A DNA stretch of 64,000 bases, taken from positions 434,417-498,416 of the forward strand of contig NZ_BMOU01000002.1 in assembly GCF_014647235.1 (NCBI RefSeq), read 5' to 3'. The DNA is from Haloarcula pellucida (lineage in GTDB: Archaea > Halobacteriota > Halobacteria > Halobacteriales > Haloarculaceae). This document shows, one piece after another, positions 60,849 through 64,000 of this stretch. The notes beneath the pieces were generated by a model, which had not been told where the DNA came from, ran no database searches, and saw nothing but the letters and a program-made list of their open reading frames with translations. Numbering within the stretch: the stretch's first letter is position 1; each line of letters opens with the position of its first letter. A program made the translations under genes and the position numbers.

Positions 60849-61553
60849 TCACTGGTCCAGCATCGAGAGGATTCGCAGGACCCACTGGAGGACGTGGACG
60901 AACACGCCCATGACGGCGACGTAGATACCGATGGCGTTGCGCAAGTCGCTGGCGTAGCGGTTCTCGCGCACGGCCCATATCTCGTAGGTCAGGTCGACGA
61001 TAAACCCGAGGAAAAAGAGGAGGCCGGCGACGACTACCAGCAGCGGACTCAGGAACACGCCGGCGGCGCCGACGACCAGTCCGCCGATGAAACACCCGAA
61101 GGCATAGCGTTGCCACCCCGAGAAGTCGTAGTTACTCTTGAAGACGACGGTGGCGATGACGGCGGTGATAGCGCCGGTGATGACGGTGGTGATACCCAGC
61201 GCCGGTATCCGGATCCCCCCGCCGCCGTAGATGTACAGTATCGCCGCGCCGAACAGGCCGTAGCCGCCCTGAATCAGGAGGACGCCGGCGCCGGCCAGCC
61301 CCATATTCCCGCGCTCGACGCCCTTCGTCGCTATCCAGAAGCCGCCCCCGACGGAGACGGCGAAGACGGCGATGCCGACGAAGAAACTGGAGAACAGCGC
61401 CGCGCCGAGCGGTGCTATCGGCGTGTAAGACAGCCCCAACATCACGAGGATGTTGACCGCGACCAGCGCGGTACCCATCCCGATTATCTTGCTAATGTTT
61501 CGGTCGACCGTCGCCCCGACGGTGCGGGTTCCGCGGTCGAAGGTGCTACTCAT
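60849..61553 (-). CDS. BI-1/YccA-like membrane protein
   Basis: A 234-aa protein with about seven transmembrane helices. MSSTFDRGTRTVGATVDRNISKI opens the N-terminal tail; the arrangement of helices and the late acidic-aromatic FFLGFIVDLTYEIWAVRENRY match the Bax-inhibitor-1 family. ATG at 61553 is preferred to 61577. The role in archaea is unproven; bacterial relatives include YccA. Confidence 0.8.
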   Translation of the reverse strand: MSSTFDRGTRTVGATVDRNISKIIGMGTALVAVNILVMLGLSYTPIAPLGAALFSSFFVGIAVFAVSVGGGFWIATKGVERGNMGLAGAGVLLIQGGYGLFGAAILYIYGGGGIRIPALGITTVITGAITAVIATVVFKSNYDFSGWQRYAFGCFIGGLVVGAAGVFLSPLLVVVAGLLFFLGFIVDLTYEIWAVRENRYASDLRNAIGIYVAVMGVFVHVLQWVLRILSMLDQ

Positions 61554-61622
61554 GTTTGAGAGCCACTCGACTGTCACACATGGGCCTTTTCCCTCCCAGA
61601 CGGCCGAAAACTACAAGCGTCG

Positions 61623-63437
61623 TCAGTCTCGCCCGTGCCGGGTGACACACGTCGAGAGGCCGATGAGTTCGACGGGTTCGGAGTTGTCCGGGGAGTAGAC
61701 GACCCGTTGGCCCTTCTCCATGTAGGGGACCTTCGATTCGAGGTTGCTGGGGATGTTCACGGCCTTGATGGCGTCCTCGTCGCCCAAGTTCAGCACCATC
61801 GTCGTGTTGATCTGCTTGAACACCGGGTCGGCGATATCTTGGGGGTCCTGCGTGATGAGGTAGAGGCCCAGCCGCTCTTTCCGGCCCTGTTTGGCCGCCT
61901 CGGTGAACTTCCCGATGACCTTCCGGGCCTGTACGCTGTCGGCGTCGGTGAGGAAGTTGTGTGCCTCGTCCATGCCGAGGACCAGCGGCGTCTCCTTGAT
62001 ACGGTCGTAGGTGGGGTCGTTCGAGAGTTTCTGATCGATGAGGAGGCTGGAGACGGCGAGGACGATAGTGGAGGCCGTCCGCGAGTCCGTGATGTGGTAG
62101 GTGGGGATGACCGTGAGGCCGCCGTCCCGGACGAGTTGGGATATCTGGTCGGTGATGGGCCTGGCGTCCTGATCGAAGACGGCGCCGAAGCCGCGCACCC
62201 GCCGCTTGACGGCGTCGAAGGTGGCCTCGTGGACGTCGCCGGCCTCGTGGAGTTCCTCCTTCAGCGCCGGGTCGTCTAAGAAGGTGAGGAACTGGTCGTA
62301 GGTGCCGCTTTCCCCGTACTCGCGCTTGAACCGCTTGAGGAACGTGTTGACCAGCGCCCCGTACTGGTTGTCGTTGAGGCTGGACCCGGCGATGAGCCAC
62401 GGGTTCTCGTAGACGAGCGAGAACGGAACCGTGAACTCCACCTGTTCGGCGCGGTGGTGGCTGGCGTTGTACTCGGTGCCCGCGACTTTCGGGACGAACG
62501 CGATGGTGTCGTCGTAGCCGCCGTAGGCCACCCCCTCTCGCTCGCACCGCCGGGCGAACTCGTCTGTCAGTTTCGGGTTGTCGTCGTGCATCTGGGCGTA
62601 CTCGTCCTGTGGGTCGAACTGGACGACGGCCAGTTCCGGCGAGCGCCCGTCGGTCATCTCGTAGGTGCGGCCCAGATACTGTCGGAGGACGTTCTTCGAA
62701 CTGTGGGTCTTCCCGGACCCGGTGCCACCGGCGACGAGCGTGTGCCGGAAGACGAGGGGGTCGCCGTCCTCGTAGTCGTCTTTCAGGCGGTAGTCGATGG
62801 TCGGCGGTTCGGCGCTGGTCCTGACCTTCTCGCCGCCGACAGAGAGGTGGCCCAGAAAGACGCCGTCCTCGGGAATCTTCAGGCCGGTCTTTATCTCGGA
62901 CTTGTCGGTGGCCTCCCGAACGACGGTCTCGGGTTTGGGCACCCGGTCGGTCATCCGCCGTTTGAGTTCGTCGCCGTCCTGATACAGCACCGCCACGGGG
63001 TCCAGTTCCGCCATGAACTTGAAGTCCTGTTCGTCGATGCCCTGCTGGCGCATCGCGCGGCGGGCGTGAATCTCCGTGGCGTCGTCGGCGCGGAACTCCT
63101 GTGCGTACTCCAGCGCCGAGATGCGACAGAAGAGGCGCTCGCCGTCCGGATAGGGGACGAGGAGGTACTTCCCGATGCGGACCGCAGAGCGGTTGGCGGC
63201 GGTGACGTACGCGCGGAGATGACACTCCTCGGCGTCCTCGCTGATGCGCAGGCCGTCGGCGGCCGAGAGCACGCCGAGGCCGCTGTCGGCACCGACCGGG
63301 TCGACGTCGATGTCTTCGAACCCGTCGTCGCTCTCCGCGACCGTCTCGTCGGCCGTGCCGGTAGACGAGGTAGCCGACGCCTCGTCGTCGGCCGCGTCCT
63401 CGCCGTCGAAATCGGTGAAATCCCCGAGGTCGGACAT
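61623..63437 (-). CDS. HerA-type DNA-translocating ATPase
   Basis: A 604-aa protein. An acidic leader (1-60) precedes a HAS-barrel-like region (70-200) and the ATPase: Walker A GGTGSGKT at 237-244, Walker B LVLGMDEAHN, then LGLYLITQDPQDI and a late Arg-finger-like patch. HerA proteins cooperate with NurA and Mre11-Rad50 in DNA-end resection, but no nurA gene is next to this one. ATG at 63437 is preferred to 63449. Confidence 0.85.
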   Translation of the reverse strand: MSDLGDFTDFDGEDAADDEASATSSTGTADETVAESDDGFEDIDVDPVGADSGLGVLSAADGLRISEDAEECHLRAYVTAANRSAVRIGKYLLVPYPDGERLFCRISALEYAQEFRADDATEIHARRAMRQQGIDEQDFKFMAELDPVAVLYQDGDELKRRMTDRVPKPETVVREATDKSEIKTGLKIPEDGVFLGHLSVGGEKVRTSAEPPTIDYRLKDDYEDGDPLVFRHTLVAGGTGSGKTHSSKNVLRQYLGRTYEMTDGRSPELAVVQFDPQDEYAQMHDDNPKLTDEFARRCEREGVAYGGYDDTIAFVPKVAGTEYNASHHRAEQVEFTVPFSLVYENPWLIAGSSLNDNQYGALVNTFLKRFKREYGESGTYDQFLTFLDDPALKEELHEAGDVHEATFDAVKRRVRGFGAVFDQDARPITDQISQLVRDGGLTVIPTYHITDSRTASTIVLAVSSLLIDQKLSNDPTYDRIKETPLVLGMDEAHNFLTDADSVQARKVIGKFTEAAKQGRKERLGLYLITQDPQDIADPVFKQINTTMVLNLGDEDAIKAVNIPSNLESKVPYMEKGQRVVYSPDNSEPVELIGLSTCVTRHGRD

Positions 63438-63524
63438 ATCGGGACCCACGGTAGCCGGGGATTAACACCTTTCCCCAGCGTGGCGGAAGTGAAACCTTAC
63501 GCTCGTGGGTATTGGAGAGGTGGT

Positions 63525-64000
63525 ATGGAACCGGTACGGGTGATGTCGTTCAACGTCCGCTACGACGCCCCCGAAGATGGACTGGACAACTGGTCCCATC
63601 GGCGCCGCCTCGTCGCCGGGACGATTCGGTACCACGCCCCGGACGTCGTCGGGGTACAGGAGGCACAGAGACACCAGATATTGGAACTGGAGACGCTCCT
63701 CCCGACGTACGACTGGGTCGGCGACCCGCGCGATACGGTCGAAGCGGGCGGCGAGCACACGGCGATTGGCTACCGGACGGCGCGTTTTGACTGTGAGGGG
63801 ACGGACACGTTCTGGCTCTCGGAGACACCGGAGACACCGGGCAGCGTCGGGTGGGACGCCCGACACCCCCGGGTGGCGACGTGGGGGCGACTCCGGGACC
63901 GGGCGACCGGGGACGCGCTGTTGGCGGTGAACACCCACCTCGACCACATCGGGGCCGAGGCGCGCGAGAAGGGCATCGACCTCGTGTTGTCGCGGCTAAA
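63525..64000 (+). CDS. Endonuclease/exonuclease/phosphatase-family protein, N-terminal part
   Basis: The first 158 codons of a gene cut by the window edge. RVMSFNVRYD, then PDVVGVQEAQ and LLAVNTHLDHIG are the N-box, catalytic Glu and NxH motifs of the EEP (DNase I/exonuclease III/sphingomyelinase) superfamily. The mature enzyme cleaves a phosphodiester; the substrate cannot be told from this part. Short leader, ATG at 63525. Confidence 0.85.
   Translation, partial: MEPVRVMSFNVRYDAPEDGLDNWSHRRRLVAGTIRYHAPDVVGVQEAQRHQILELETLLPTYDWVGDPRDTVEAGGEHTAIGYRTARFDCEGTDTFWLSETPETPGSVGWDARHPRVATWGRLRDRATGDALLAVNTHLDHIGAEAREKGIDLVLSRL

Noticed and set aside
1..64000. CRISPR array
   Set aside because: No series of regularly spaced near-identical repeats was seen anywhere; the only near-identical pair (55448, 55524) has just two copies.

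Overview
The window reads as a stretch of a halophilic archaeal (Halobacteria) chromosome. Its proteins are acidic, third codon positions are G/C rich, many genes appear to have leaderless promoters, and there are Tat signal peptides, HTH10 (bacterio-opsin-activator type) regulators, archaeal two-subunit GMP synthase and many small zinc-ribbon proteins. A Haloarcula/Halomicrobium-like host is plausible, but genus cannot be fixed from sequence alone. Layout: (1) 1-2483 is host DNA: a partial thioredoxin-like gene, a cytochrome P450 and FxsA. (2) 2484-2557 is tRNA-Ile(GAT). Its 3' end is the left attachment core of an integrated element running to 21494, where the same 13-bp core recurs. The element has the architecture of a betapleolipovirus-like provirus. 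A left operon holds tiny zinc/HTH proteins and a large winged-helix replication-type protein, followed by a three-hairpin array. A leftward structural module encodes a 4-TM membrane protein, a small membrane protein, a 606-aa spike-like protein, two further membrane proteins, a P-loop ATPase and a small PD-(D/E)XK nuclease. A right arm carries cargo, two PhiH1-type repressors, a zinc/PadR-like protein, a 40-aa zinc protein and a tyrosine integrase. The cargo includes a cytosine-5 DNA methyltransferase, a divergently transcribed PD-(D/E)XK endonuclease and an 875-aa GHKL (MORC/Hsp90-like) ATPase fused to another PD-(D/E)XK nuclease domain. Together these form a probable defence cassette on a virus. 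(3) 21495-23800 is post-element host DNA with two largely gene-free stretches, a lipoprotein and a DUF4013 membrane protein. (4) 23894-29340 is a compact cluster that looks redox or nitrate-respiration linked: a zinc ribbon, a DUF2249 protein, a polytopic NnrS-like membrane protein, a NarO-like HTH10 regulator with a C-Xn-C-X-C-X7-C motif, a radical SAM/SPASM enzyme with a CGCGG-type putative RiPP partner, a SRPBCC protein, a small protein and a second HTH10 regulator. Five copies of the palindrome CGAA-N4-TTCG lie in its promoter regions, three of them with exactly 38 nt to the start codon, suggesting a local regulon. (5) 29391-64000 is ordinary chromosome: idi, SDR, a sensor kinase, a MoaB-family protein, propellers, an aldo/keto reductase, the pyrG-guaA operon, PspA, an SLC13-type permease, bacterial-type thrS, UspA, a KaiC-like ATPase, gamma-carbonic anhydrase, a GCS2-like ligase, peroxiredoxin, a dipeptide epimerase/DUF1611 pair, a BI-1 family protein, a HerA-like ATPase and a partial EEP-family nuclease. 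No CRISPR array, rRNA or intact insertion sequence was recognised. All family assignments come from reading motifs and architecture, not from database searches.
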